Shown piece after piece: positions 32,109 to 39,310 of a stretch of 39,310 nucleotides of DNA. The stretch spans positions 1 to 39,310 of the forward strand of contig JAICSC010000002.1 in the NCBI GenBank assembly GCA_025937085.1, given 5' to 3'. The first letter of the stretch is position 1. Each line of letters begins with the position of its first letter. The notes beneath the pieces were generated by a model. It had not been told where the DNA came from and did no database searches. It was given only the letters and a program-made list of their open reading frames with translations. The DNA is from Nocardioides sp. (GTDB lineage: Bacteria > Actinomycetota > Actinomycetes > Propionibacteriales > Nocardioidaceae). The position numbers were made by a program, and so were the translations under genes.

Positions 32109-32824
32109 GCGTTCTTCGCCTTCCATGAGGACTCGATCGCCGCCACGACCTCGGAGACCGCCGCATCCAACGGGCGGTCGACGTCCACGACGACGAACTC
32201 GGGCACCAGCGGTGCGAGCTCCAGGTACTGCTTCCGGCGCTGCTCCAGCCACGCCACGGTCGCCTCGGGCTTGCGCGCGTGCAGGACCTCGGCGGGTGCG
32301 TCGAGCAGGATCACCAGATCGGGCCTGGGATACACCCGTTGGAGCATCCAGCCGTGCAGCCGCTGGGCAGCGCCGCGGCGACGTGGGCCGGTGGTCGGGC
32401 CGGCCGCCCCGGACGCGACGTCGGCGTGGTAGTAGTCCAGGAGGAAGTGGCGGTCGAAGACCACGATCCGGCCGCGCAGGCCGTGACCCAGGGCCACGAG
32501 CTGACGCAGCCACTCCTCGGTCATCCACACGCCCATCCGGGCCGTGCTCCGCAGTGCGGCACCGCGACCGGCGGGTGCGGAGGACGACTCGCCGACATCA
32601 CGCAGGCTGCTCGCCACCAGGTCCGGACGGCCGCCGCGGGCGCGCTTGGCCGCGAGCAGCAGTCGCGTGGTCGGGAGCAGCAAGGTGCTGGCCTCGAGGT
32701 TGACGCCCATGTAGATCGTCTTCACGGGTGCCGGCAGCGCCGCTCGTGCAAGTCGAGCGCTGATGGTGCTCTTGCCCGCCCCGTCGGGTCCGACGAGAGC
32801 GACGCTGAGACGCGGCCGAGCCAC
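32105..32824 (-). CDS. thymidylate-kinase-like P-loop kinase
   Basis: A 239-residue P-loop NMP-kinase-like protein. Walker A is VGPDGAGKST (11-20); the DR(H/Y) motif typical of dTMP kinases is VVFDRHFLLDYYH (122-134); PDLVILLDAPAEVLHARK is the Walker B-like strand plus the start of the lid, which continues LEQRRKQYLEL. It lacks close resemblance to housekeeping Tmk in its middle (about 35-95), where an insertion occurs. Such proteins are frequent in surface-glycan loci and may phosphorylate a sugar, nucleotide or lipid; substrate unknown. The GTG start follows AGGGGGAAG. It is the first gene of the six-gene operon, so the operon promoter should be in 32825-32912 or further upstream. Confidence 0.78.
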   Translation of the reverse strand: MARPRLSVALVGPDGAGKSTISARLARAALPAPVKTIYMGVNLEASTLLLPTTRLLLAAKRARGGRPDLVASSLRDVGESSSAPAGRGAALRSTARMGVWMTEEWLRQLVALGHGLRGRIVVFDRHFLLDYYHADVASGAAGPTTGPRRRGAAQRLHGWMLQRVYPRPDLVILLDAPAEVLHARKPEATVAWLEQRRKQYLELAPLVPEFVVVDVDRPLDAAVSEVVAAIESSWKAKNA

Positions 32825-32912
32825 TGGCTTCCCCCTTTGCCATGTGCGCGGCCAGCGTAGTGCGCCTTTACCTGGATCCGGTGGGGTCAGAGACCAGGAG
32901 AAGAGGAGTTAC

Positions 32913-34031
32913 TCAATTCGGGGTACGGTCCCGCGCGGCGTCCAGGACCGCCCGGCCGAGCTCCTGCACGTCGCACGGATGGGGGTGCGTGACCTTCGCC
33001 GAGGGCACGTGGTCCAGGCGCTCCGCGAGGAGTCGAGCCTCGATGTCGCCCGCCGACTCCAGCAGCGCCGAGGAGCGGTCGGGGAACGCGTAGCGGAACT
33101 GCCGGTAGTGCACCATGAGAGGCGCCCTCTCCTCGGCCAGGGAGGCCGCCATCCGGCGCGCGATCTCGCCCTGTTCGACCGCGTGTACGACGGTGTCCGG
33201 GCTCTCGTGGCTGAGCACCAGCACCACGGCGTCGAGCCGGGCGCTGGGCGCCATCCCGTCGGCGCCGAACAGGTCGGTGGGAGGCACCTGGAGGTAGGCC
33301 TGGCGCCCGAGCGCGGGCGCGACGCGGCGGACCAGCCCGGACCCCTTCCACGACCGGTCGGCCACGCTGTCGGCGACCCGCGAGACCGTCGCCCAGGCCC
33401 GCAGTCGGCGACGCTCGGCCGCCGTCCGCGAGGCGAGCAGGTCGGGTCGCTGCGCGAGCTGCCAGGCCCACAGCCTGATCGGTTCGGGAAGCCCCAGCAT
33501 CCGGCCGTCCGGTGGCAGATGGACCCACTCGTCACCGACGTACCGGGCGCCGTGGCTGGTCGCCGCCAGCAGCGTCTCGGTCTTGCCCCCCTTGGACCAA
33601 CCGGTGACCAGGATCCCCCGGCCGTCCACCTCGAGGGCGGTCGCGTGCAGCGGCAGCACGTCCTTGGTGAGCAGGACCAGGTTGACCGTGGCCAGCAGGT
33701 GGGGGACGGCGGGGATGCCGCGTTCACAGACGATCTCGGCGCCGGGCCCGAGCCGGTCGAACGGCAGCCGGGTACGCCGCGTACTGCCCCCCTTGGCCTG
33801 GAGCAGGTAGAACGAGTCATCGTCGTACCCGCTCTCCCCCACCCCGACCAGGGTCAGCGGCGACGGAGTGAGCCGGTCGACGAACCGGATCGTCAGGTCG
33901 GGCTCCCGGTCGAGAGTGGTCTCCGGATGACCGAGCTGGCGTCGTACCACTGCGACGTCGGCGGGCCCGCCGTCCACCACCCGCACACCGACCAGGCCGT
34001 GGAGGTCGAAGTCGGTGCCCGACGGGCCCAT
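32913..34031 (-). CDS. HPr-kinase/phosphorylase-like protein (HprK C-domain type)
   Basis: A 372-residue protein. The N-terminal region of about 115 residues is strand-rich and not recognised. HLLATVNLVLLTKDVLPLHATALEVDGRGILVTGWSKGGKTE (from about 111) carries the HprK-type 'lead strand, H-A-x-A, P-loop' order, with P-loop GWSKGGKT (144-151) and DEW (167-169) in the place of the next acidic motif. True HPr kinases phosphorylate HPr on serine; this relative lacks the HPr-recognition hallmarks and sits in a glycan locus, where such proteins are thought to phosphorylate small molecules or proteins. TGATG overlap links it to the upstream sulfotransferase gene. Confidence 0.75.
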   Translation of the reverse strand: MGPSGTDFDLHGLVGVRVVDGGPADVAVVRRQLGHPETTLDREPDLTIRFVDRLTPSPLTLVGVGESGYDDDSFYLLQAKGGSTRRTRLPFDRLGPGAEIVCERGIPAVPHLLATVNLVLLTKDVLPLHATALEVDGRGILVTGWSKGGKTETLLAATSHGARYVGDEWVHLPPDGRMLGLPEPIRLWAWQLAQRPDLLASRTAAERRRLRAWATVSRVADSVADRSWKGSGLVRRVAPALGRQAYLQVPPTDLFGADGMAPSARLDAVVLVLSHESPDTVVHAVEQGEIARRMAASLAEERAPLMVHYRQFRYAFPDRSSALLESAGDIEARLLAERLDHVPSAKVTHPHPCDVQELGRAVLDAARDRTPN

Positions 34032-35098
34032 CAGGCGCGGCCCTGGTGTCGCAGCATCGCGTAGGCGGCCTTCACGTCCGCCCAGGTGCGGCCGCGTTGC
34101 ACGCGCAGTGCGGCGTCCGCGAACCGCACCGCGCGCCGGGTCCTGGTCCGGGCCAGCGCCGCCTCCACCTGGGCGAGCCGTCGGGCCAGCTCCTCGGGGT
34201 CCGCGTCGATGGCGAGCGGAGCACGTTGCCCGGTCTCCTCGAGCACGCCGGGCTGCTCGGCACAGCGCGCGGCGAGCTCCTTGCCGCTGGCGGTCAGCCG
34301 GCCGGCGCCGGCCGGGAACGGGTCGGTCCCCGTCGTGGTGTAGCCGAGGACCGCACCGAGGGGAGCGGCCTCGATCAGCGCGGCGCTCTGCTCGGTGGTG
34401 ATCTCGTCGGCCCAGCGCTCGGCGCGGCGGGCGTCGATCGGGTCGCGCGAGCTGGTGCTGCCGTCGGTGAGCTTGGGGGCGCCCTGGGCCCGCTGCACCT
34501 CGTGGTGGCGCAGCAGTGCGGGGTCGAACTCCTCACCGATCGCGGGCATCAGCTCACGCAGCACTGCCTCGCTGTCGGCGACCAGGTCCTCGTAACGGCA
34601 GATCGTGAACCGGTCACCGAGCTCGTCTGCGGCAGCGAGCATCTGCCGGTTGATGTCGCACCAGTAGCCGACCGCCTCGTCGAAGGCGTAGTGGAAGCTC
34701 CGGTGCAGCGATGCGGCGACCGCCCCGGGATGCCGGGCGATGCCGACGAAGACCGCATCGGGGAACACCCGGCCCATCTCGGCCATGTGCGAGGTGTGGA
34801 ACGGCGTCTTGTCACCCCAGCGGGACTTCCCCTGTGACCGTGCGTAGCGCTCGAACATCCCGGAGTAGAACTCGCGGAGGCGGACGTCGAGCTCCTGCTC
34901 GGTCCAGCCGATCCGGCCGAACCACTCGGCTCCGTGCTTCCAGCCGGGGATGCGCCGTGCAGCGAGCAGGCCCCCCATGAACCCGGTCTCGCCACCGATC
35001 GCGATCCGGGGGTGGCTGTCCAGGATGAGTCGCAGCATGGTCGAGCCCGAACGCATCGAGCCGACGATGAAGATCGGGGCCTCCGCCATGCGCGCCAT
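34031..35098 (-). CDS. sulfotransferase family protein (second type)
   Basis: A 355-residue protein. The PAPS 5' loop is FIVGSMRSGSTMLRLIL (10-26); the 3' motif is FVGIARHPGAVAASLHRSF, of the R-x-P-x-x-x-A-x-S class; WGDKTPFHTSHM and ICRYEDLVAD are blocks shared with the 'sulfotransferase_3' group. The C-terminal 70 residues are Arg/Ala-rich and may form a helical extension. It is only distantly similar to the sulfotransferases at 23423 and 37302. Two starts are possible, ATG 35098 (used) and ATG 35089, both without a strong ribosome-binding site. Its stop and the next gene's ATG share a base (TGATG). Acceptor unknown. Confidence 0.84.
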   Translation of the reverse strand: MARMAEAPIFIVGSMRSGSTMLRLILDSHPRIAIGGETGFMGGLLAARRIPGWKHGAEWFGRIGWTEQELDVRLREFYSGMFERYARSQGKSRWGDKTPFHTSHMAEMGRVFPDAVFVGIARHPGAVAASLHRSFHYAFDEAVGYWCDINRQMLAAADELGDRFTICRYEDLVADSEAVLRELMPAIGEEFDPALLRHHEVQRAQGAPKLTDGSTSSRDPIDARRAERWADEITTEQSAALIEAAPLGAVLGYTTTGTDPFPAGAGRLTASGKELAARCAEQPGVLEETGQRAPLAIDADPEELARRLAQVEAALARTRTRRAVRFADAALRVQRGRTWADVKAAYAMLRHQGRA

Positions 35099-35138
35099 TA
35101 TGGCTGCCGGCGGAGGCCCCTTGGGGGGTTCTGGGTCG

Positions 35139-36113
35139 TCAGGGTCGGTAACCGCCCTTGACGAACACGTAGTCACGCCACGGGATCCTGCGCAGGGAGT
35201 TCTTGTTCAGGACTCCCGACCAGTTGGTGTTGCCCTGGAGCTTCATGCTGTTGCCCTGGCCGGAGTTGTCGCCGACCACGGCGCCGAACTTCTGCAGGGC
35301 GCGGGCGACGACGTACGCCGCGCGGGAGAGGTGGAGCGACTTCAGATCCACGCTTCGCTTGATGCGGATCACGGCGCCCTCGGGGACGACTCCGCTCTTG
35401 CCGGACTCGGAGCCGGTCATCGGGAAGTAGGCGCTCCTGCCCTCGGGAGTCCGGGAGGCCGTCTCGTGCCAGTAGATCTCGAGACGGTGCCGGATCTTCC
35501 CTCTCCGGATCTCGGCCTTGGTCACGGCCGGCACGGAGGCCGGGATGCCGCGGTGCCCGAAGTTGGACTTGGCGCCGCCGGGAAGCCCGCCGGCGATGCC
35601 GTTGGTCTGGTAGCCGTAGCGCGAGAGCCCGGAGACGCTCCAGTTGGTCCCCGAGCCGTGGGCGCCGAAGAGCCCGACGACCTGGTTCGTGGACTTGTCG
35701 ATGACCGTCAGCGCCGCGTCGCTGCCGTTCATGGCCCGGGCCCGACGTGGGATGTGGACACGGACCGTGTGGCCGCCCGACGAGATCCGGACCAGGGGAT
35801 CCGAGGCCCTCGCGCGATACACGGGCATGCCCCAGTCACCCAGGACGAGGTTCAGCCCAGGGCCGCTGTGGGCCTGGGCGTCGTGGATCCACGTCCCACT
35901 GTGGGGGTCGCGGGGGGCATGGCCGAGGGGGGTGTTCCAGTAGCTGGTGGACTTGAAGGGTCGCGGGCCGGTGACGCTCTTGCTCGCGCCCGCGGAACGG
36001 GCTTGCGGCTGGGAGTCAGCGACGGCTTGGGGGACCGTGGCGGCCCCGGCGACGAGAGCGGTTGAAGCGACGAAAAGCAGCATCGGGCGCAGGCGCCCGA
36101 GAGAAAATGACAT
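35139..36113 (-). CDS. secreted WNTP-motif protein of unknown function, copy 2
   Basis: A 324-residue protein with a signal peptide (MSFSLGRLRPMLLFVASTALVAGAATVPQAVA, cleavage near 32), so it is released rather than anchored, unlike copy 1. Motifs shared in order with the gene at 22294: FKSTSYWNTPLGHAPRDPHS, MNGSDAALTVIDKS, FGHRG, RSAYFPMTGSESG, PEGAVIRIKRSVDL and ARALQKFG. It lacks copy 1's THRGNNGATSY stretch; its middle, RYGYQTNGIAGGLPGGAKSNF, is different. No recognised family. AAGG lies 11 bases before the ATG at 36113. It follows the GT4 gene by 97 bases and precedes the sulfotransferase by 40. Confidence 0.72.
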   Translation of the reverse strand: MSFSLGRLRPMLLFVASTALVAGAATVPQAVADSQPQARSAGASKSVTGPRPFKSTSYWNTPLGHAPRDPHSGTWIHDAQAHSGPGLNLVLGDWGMPVYRARASDPLVRISSGGHTVRVHIPRRARAMNGSDAALTVIDKSTNQVVGLFGAHGSGTNWSVSGLSRYGYQTNGIAGGLPGGAKSNFGHRGIPASVPAVTKAEIRRGKIRHRLEIYWHETASRTPEGRSAYFPMTGSESGKSGVVPEGAVIRIKRSVDLKSLHLSRAAYVVARALQKFGAVVGDNSGQGNSMKLQGNTNWSGVLNKNSLRRIPWRDYVFVKGGYRP

Positions 36114-36210
36114 GGGGCACGGGACCTTCGGGTGTGGGGGCATCCTCGCCCAGCAGTAAGTCAAAGGTCACGGGTTGATTGCAAGTTCGCAAAGTGCTTG
36201 CGCGTCACCC

Positions 36211-37302
36211 TCAGGCGTGATCTCCGTGTCTCACATCGTGGAAGACCCGGTCGATCGCGCGGGCCGTCGCGGTGCTCGAGAAGGCGTCGACGGCCCGAGC
36301 GCGGCTCTCCTTCCCCTGCTGCCGACGGAGCTCGGGATCGACCAGCGGACCCCGCAGAGCATCCGCCAGCCGGTGTGGGTCCTTGGTCGGCACGACGGTC
36401 CCGCACTCGGGGGTGACCAACCGTGACACGTCCCCCACGTCGCTGGCGACGACCGGCAGGCCCGCCGACATCGCCTCGAGGACCGACAGCGGCATCGCCT
36501 CCCACCACGACGGCAGGCAGAACACGTCGGCGTCGGCGTACGCCGCGGGCATGTCCTCGGGAGGCCGCGTGCCGAGCAGCCGGGCGACCCCCTCCGCGGC
36601 CGCCAGCACCGGCTCGGCGGCCTCGGGACCTTCGTCGGGTACGCCGCCGAGCAGCATGAGCTCGTGCTCGACCCCGTCGGCCCGCAGCAGGCGGGAAGCC
36701 TCGATCAGGTCCAGCACGCCCTTGCGCGGCGTGAGAAGACCGACGTACAGGATCCGCGGCAGCCGTGACGCCTCGTCGTCGGTGTCGGCGGGGGCGAACC
36801 TCGCGGTGTCCACGCCGTTGTCGATCAGGCTCACCCGGCCGCGGCCGAGCGCGCCGCGGAGCGTGCGCTCCCCCGCGGACCAGACCGCGACGACGTGACT
36901 GGCTGGCAGCATGGCCAGCCGCATCAGCAGCTTCGTCCGCCGGGTGGTCAACCAGGTCTCGATGTTGCCGCCGTGGGCATGCATGACGACCTTGGCGCCG
37001 CGGAGCCGCCCCGCCAGCGCCAGCAGCCCGGCCCGGCCGACGGTGACGGCCGGGGCGAGCGCCGAGTGGATGTGCACGATGTCCTGGCCCTTGGCCATCC
37101 GGAACACGTTGCGCGCGTCGCGCAGCGTGCGACCGATGTTCCCGGCGGTCACCTCGCCGCCCTCGGGGGTGCCGAAGTGAGCCACGTTGAGGAACGTGAT
37201 CTCGTGGAGGTCGCCGAGCTCACCCTCCTGGAGCGTGTGGAGGAACGTCGGGATCCCGCCCCGGTCGGGGTAGCCCTTGCCGACGAGCAGCACCTTGCTC
37301 AT
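36211..37302 (-). CDS. GT4-family glycosyltransferase
   Basis: A 363-residue GT-B enzyme that adds a sugar from a nucleotide donor with retention of configuration. The N-terminal loop is LVGKGYPDRGGIPTFLHTL (G-G-I for acceptor/phosphate contact); DIVHIHSAL and VVMHAHGGN are the usual middle strands. The C-domain starts RILYVGLLTPRKGVLDLIEA, and the donor site CLPSWWEAMPLSVLEAMSAGLPVV has the EX7E motif of GT4. No membrane segment, so cytoplasmic. The ATG at 37302 shares a base with the preceding stop (TGATG), linking it to the sulfotransferase. Donor and acceptor sugars cannot be read from the sequence. Confidence 0.9.
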   Translation of the reverse strand: MSKVLLVGKGYPDRGGIPTFLHTLQEGELGDLHEITFLNVAHFGTPEGGEVTAGNIGRTLRDARNVFRMAKGQDIVHIHSALAPAVTVGRAGLLALAGRLRGAKVVMHAHGGNIETWLTTRRTKLLMRLAMLPASHVVAVWSAGERTLRGALGRGRVSLIDNGVDTARFAPADTDDEASRLPRILYVGLLTPRKGVLDLIEASRLLRADGVEHELMLLGGVPDEGPEAAEPVLAAAEGVARLLGTRPPEDMPAAYADADVFCLPSWWEAMPLSVLEAMSAGLPVVASDVGDVSRLVTPECGTVVPTKDPHRLADALRGPLVDPELRRQQGKESRARAVDAFSSTATARAIDRVFHDVRHGDHA

Positions 37303-38042
37303 CAGCGGTTCCCCGTGCCCAGCACGACGTACCGGCGGTAGAGGTCCTGAGCCTGACCGAGCAGCCGGGCGGCCCGCGGGCGCTGTAGCGACGCCGCGAT
37401 CTCCGCCTTCCGGGCGTCCCGCTCGGCCGAGGGCCGGCCGACCTGGGTCTCGACCACCTCGCCGCGGCACTCGAGCCGGTTCATCTCCTCGACCAACGTG
37501 AACGCCGCGGCCTCGTTCTCCGGGCTCGCCTCGTAGCGCGCGAACGACGTCCCGAAGCGCTCGTTCACGCGGTCGAGGACGGCCCCGAAGTCACGGGTGA
37601 CGTCGTCGAAGAGCCCGACCACGAAGGCATCCCGGGCCGGCCAGGCCGTCCGGTAGAAGTCGAGGTACTCCACCAGGGCGTCCTCTGCGTGCAGGCCCTC
37701 CCGCCGGATGAGGTACGACGGCACCGCGTCCTCGGGAGCCCGCACGAGCGCGATCGCCGGGATCCCGAGCCGCTTCGCGCGCAGCAGGTGCGGCGCCCCG
37801 TGCAGATGACGGCCGAGATGTGGCTGCCGGCCGTTCGCGATCCGGAAGGCGGCGACGCTGAAGGTGTTGCCGGAGCGCGGGAACCCCTCGATCACGAGTG
37901 CCGTGGCGGGGCCGGCCAGCGTCGATCGCTTGCCGGCACGGGCGTACATCGTCGCGTCCCATGCGTAGGGCAGCCGTGACACCGGGCGCCGCACGTGAAG
38001 GCGGAGCCTCAACAGGTCCTGGCCGACGGGCACGGGCGTCAC
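37302..38042 (-). CDS. sulfotransferase-like protein (third type)
   Basis: A 246-residue protein. The 5' phosphosulfate loop is LVIEGFPRSGNTFSVAAF (49-66) and the 3' motif AIALVRAPEDAVPSYLIRR, in which APEDAVPS replaces the usual D-P-x-x-x-x-S. The remaining part (VEYLDFYRTAWPARDAFVVGLFDDVTRDFGAVL) follows the same order as small sulfotransferases, though with low conservation. It is the third and most divergent member in this locus, so activity should not be assumed. The GTG at 38042 is the likely start and diverges from the GT2 gene, 58 bases away; ATG codons further in (near 37950) are possible. Confidence 0.72.
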   Translation of the reverse strand: MTPVPVGQDLLRLRLHVRRPVSRLPYAWDATMYARAGKRSTLAGPATALVIEGFPRSGNTFSVAAFRIANGRQPHLGRHLHGAPHLLRAKRLGIPAIALVRAPEDAVPSYLIRREGLHAEDALVEYLDFYRTAWPARDAFVVGLFDDVTRDFGAVLDRVNERFGTSFARYEASPENEAAAFTLVEEMNRLECRGEVVETQVGRPSAERDARKAEIAASLQRPRAARLLGQAQDLYRRYVVLGTGNR

Positions 38043-38100
38043 CGTACCGGCCGGGACCCGGCCCGCACTCCGGGAACGGTGAAGACCACCAAGAAGGGGT

Positions 38101-39252
38101 ATGACCGCGTCTCCCTGGCGCTACCGTGCCCGTGTGACGGAGACACGGGGGACGCGGGGGGCATCCGGGGCACCGGGGGCACGCGGGACATCGGGGAAGA
38201 AGGCGACTCGGGGAACGCGGCCGGCCCAGACGCGGACGAAGCAGACGAAGCAGACGCAAGAGCTGGTCACGGTGATCATGCCCGCCCGGAACGAGGAGCG
38301 GGCCATCGGCGCCGCCCTCGACTCGGTGCTCGATCAGACCTACGGTCACCTGCAGTTCGTGGTGATCGACGGCGGCTCCACGGACCGCACCCGCGCGATC
38401 ATCGAGGAGCGTCAGAAGCTGGACCCGCGGGTCGAGATCCTCACCAATCCGGCGCCGAGCATCCCGGTCTCGCTGAACCTGGGGCTGGCCGCTGCTCGTG
38501 GCCGATGGCTGGTCCGGGTGGACGCCCACAGCACGGTGCCGTCGACGTACGTCGCCGACCTGGTCGCGCGCCTGCAGGAGGGCACCTGGGTCGGGGTGGG
38601 CGGGATCAAGCCGGGGGTGGGCGTCACGCCGGCCGGCCGCGCGATCGCGGCGGCGATGAGCAGCCGCTTCGGGGTGGGGAACAGCAAGTACCACTACGCC
38701 ACCACCGAGCTCGAGGTGGACCACCTGCCGTTCGGGGCCTACCCCGTCGACCTGCTGCGTGAGATGGGTGGCTGGGATGAGAACCTGGTCGCCAACGAGG
38801 ACTACGAGCTCGACTACCGGATCCGCGATCGCGGCGGACGGCTGCTGCTGGACCCTCGAGTCGTCATCGCCTGGCAATGCCGCCAGTCGGTCCCGGAGCT
38901 GTACCGGCAGTACGTCCGCTACGGGAGGGGAAAGGCCGACGTGGCGCTGCTGCACCCGACGTCCCTCTCGGCCCGGCACGTCGTCGCGCCGGCACTCGTC
39001 GGCTGGCTGGCCCTCGCGGTCCTACGTGCTCCCCGACATCCGGCTCAGGCCGGGCTGATGATCGCGCCGTATGTCGCGGGCGTCGCCGTCGCGACCCGGA
39101 CGACCCGCCGTGCGCTGGACCAGGACGCCGACTGGGTGCACCTGCCGGGTGCGTTCACCGCCATGCACATCGGGTGGGGGTATGGCTTCTGGGATGGCCT
39201 GGTCCGCGGTCTCGCGCGCCGCCGTCGGCGGACGAGTACGTCGAAACCCTGA
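38101..39252 (+). CDS. GT2-family glycosyltransferase with Gly-x-x N-terminal linker
   Basis: A 383-residue GT-A enzyme. The catalytic domain starts ELVTVIMPARNEERAIGAAL (about 54-73), with VVIDGGSTDRT as donor-binding strand, RWLVRVDAHS as the DXD-like site, NEDYELDYR as the E-D base region and RQYVRYGRGKADV as the R/QxxRW-like end. Two hydrophobic segments near the C-terminus (about 299-312 and 318-332) may anchor it. Before the domain lies a Gly-every-third-residue run (residues 17-32) and a Thr/Lys/Arg linker, encoded by regularly spaced G-runs. Start is ATG 38101 or GTG 38134. It diverges from the sulfotransferase-GT4 operon. Confidence 0.84.
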   Translation: MTASPWRYRARVTETRGTRGASGAPGARGTSGKKATRGTRPAQTRTKQTKQTQELVTVIMPARNEERAIGAALDSVLDQTYGHLQFVVIDGGSTDRTRAIIEERQKLDPRVEILTNPAPSIPVSLNLGLAAARGRWLVRVDAHSTVPSTYVADLVARLQEGTWVGVGGIKPGVGVTPAGRAIAAAMSSRFGVGNSKYHYATTELEVDHLPFGAYPVDLLREMGGWDENLVANEDYELDYRIRDRGGRLLLDPRVVIAWQCRQSVPELYRQYVRYGRGKADVALLHPTSLSARHVVAPALVGWLALAVLRAPRHPAQAGLMIAPYVAGVAVATRTTRRALDQDADWVHLPGAFTAMHIGWGYGFWDGLVRGLARRRRRTSTSKP

Positions 39253-39310
39253 CGACCTGAGGCCTCCCCCTCGACTCTGCTCCTGGTGGCTGTTCGCGGC
39301 TCTTCGCGAC

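Noticed and set aside
1-39310. tRNA or rRNA genes, insertion sequences, integrases, prophage
   Set aside because: None was recognised on either strand: no transposase or integrase motifs, no cloverleaf with a conserved T-arm found by eye. A tRNA scan would be decisive.

Overview
The window is high-GC DNA with short intergenic gaps, GTG/TTG starts and overlapping stop/start codons. It encodes mycothiol S-conjugate amidase (Mca), an enzyme confined to mycothiol-producing Actinobacteria. Gene content and protein style fit a Nocardioides-like member of the Propionibacteriales; the genus is an inference from memory of the families, not from a search.

Left part (1-16 kb): ordinary chromosomal genes. 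In order: a VTT/DedA membrane protein cut by the left edge, a gene-poor stretch with a possible gene remnant, a small membrane protein, a SnoaL/NTF2-like protein, a CBU_0592-like membrane protein, an M20 amidohydrolase paired with a TRIC-type channel, a methyltransferase, then the mca / DUF4307-like / greA neighbourhood. This continues into ilvA, an AI-2E permease, an orphan glutamate-mutase MutL-type ATPase and metB, and then msrA, a YCII protein and an ABC1 kinase. The order metB-greA-DUF4307-mca-small membrane protein resembles the Rv1079-Rv1083 region of Mycobacterium tuberculosis, with three genes inserted between greA and metB. Non-coding structure here includes a five-unit 22-bp direct/inverted repeat before mutL, a 27-bp palindrome before msrA and a 17-bp-stem hairpin before the ABC1 kinase gene.

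Right part (16-39.3 kb): a cell-surface or exported polysaccharide locus. It holds a polysaccharide deacetylase, two tandem secreted propeller-like proteins, two paralogous phosphotransferase-fold kinases, a Wzx-type flippase, a Wzy/WaaL-type ligase or polymerase, a Wzz-type chain-length protein, a beta-helix lipoprotein, GT4 and GT2 glycosyltransferases, three dissimilar sulfotransferases, an HPr-kinase-like protein and two paralogous exported proteins of unknown function with a WNTP motif.

The most interesting block is a tightly overlapping six-gene minus-strand operon (32824 down to 26763): thymidylate-kinase-like P-loop kinase, D-2-hydroxyacid dehydrogenase, phosphoenolpyruvate mutase (PepM), ATP-grasp ligase, beta-helix lipoprotein, Wzz-like protein. 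PepM is the entry enzyme of nearly all phosphonate biosynthesis. No phosphonopyruvate decarboxylase is present in the window; the neighbouring dehydrogenase could instead pull the reaction forward by reducing phosphonopyruvate to phosphonolactate. Coupling of this module to a sulfotransferase-rich export locus suggests a phosphonate-decorated, sulfated glycan. The enzyme families are well supported; the pathway and product are inference.
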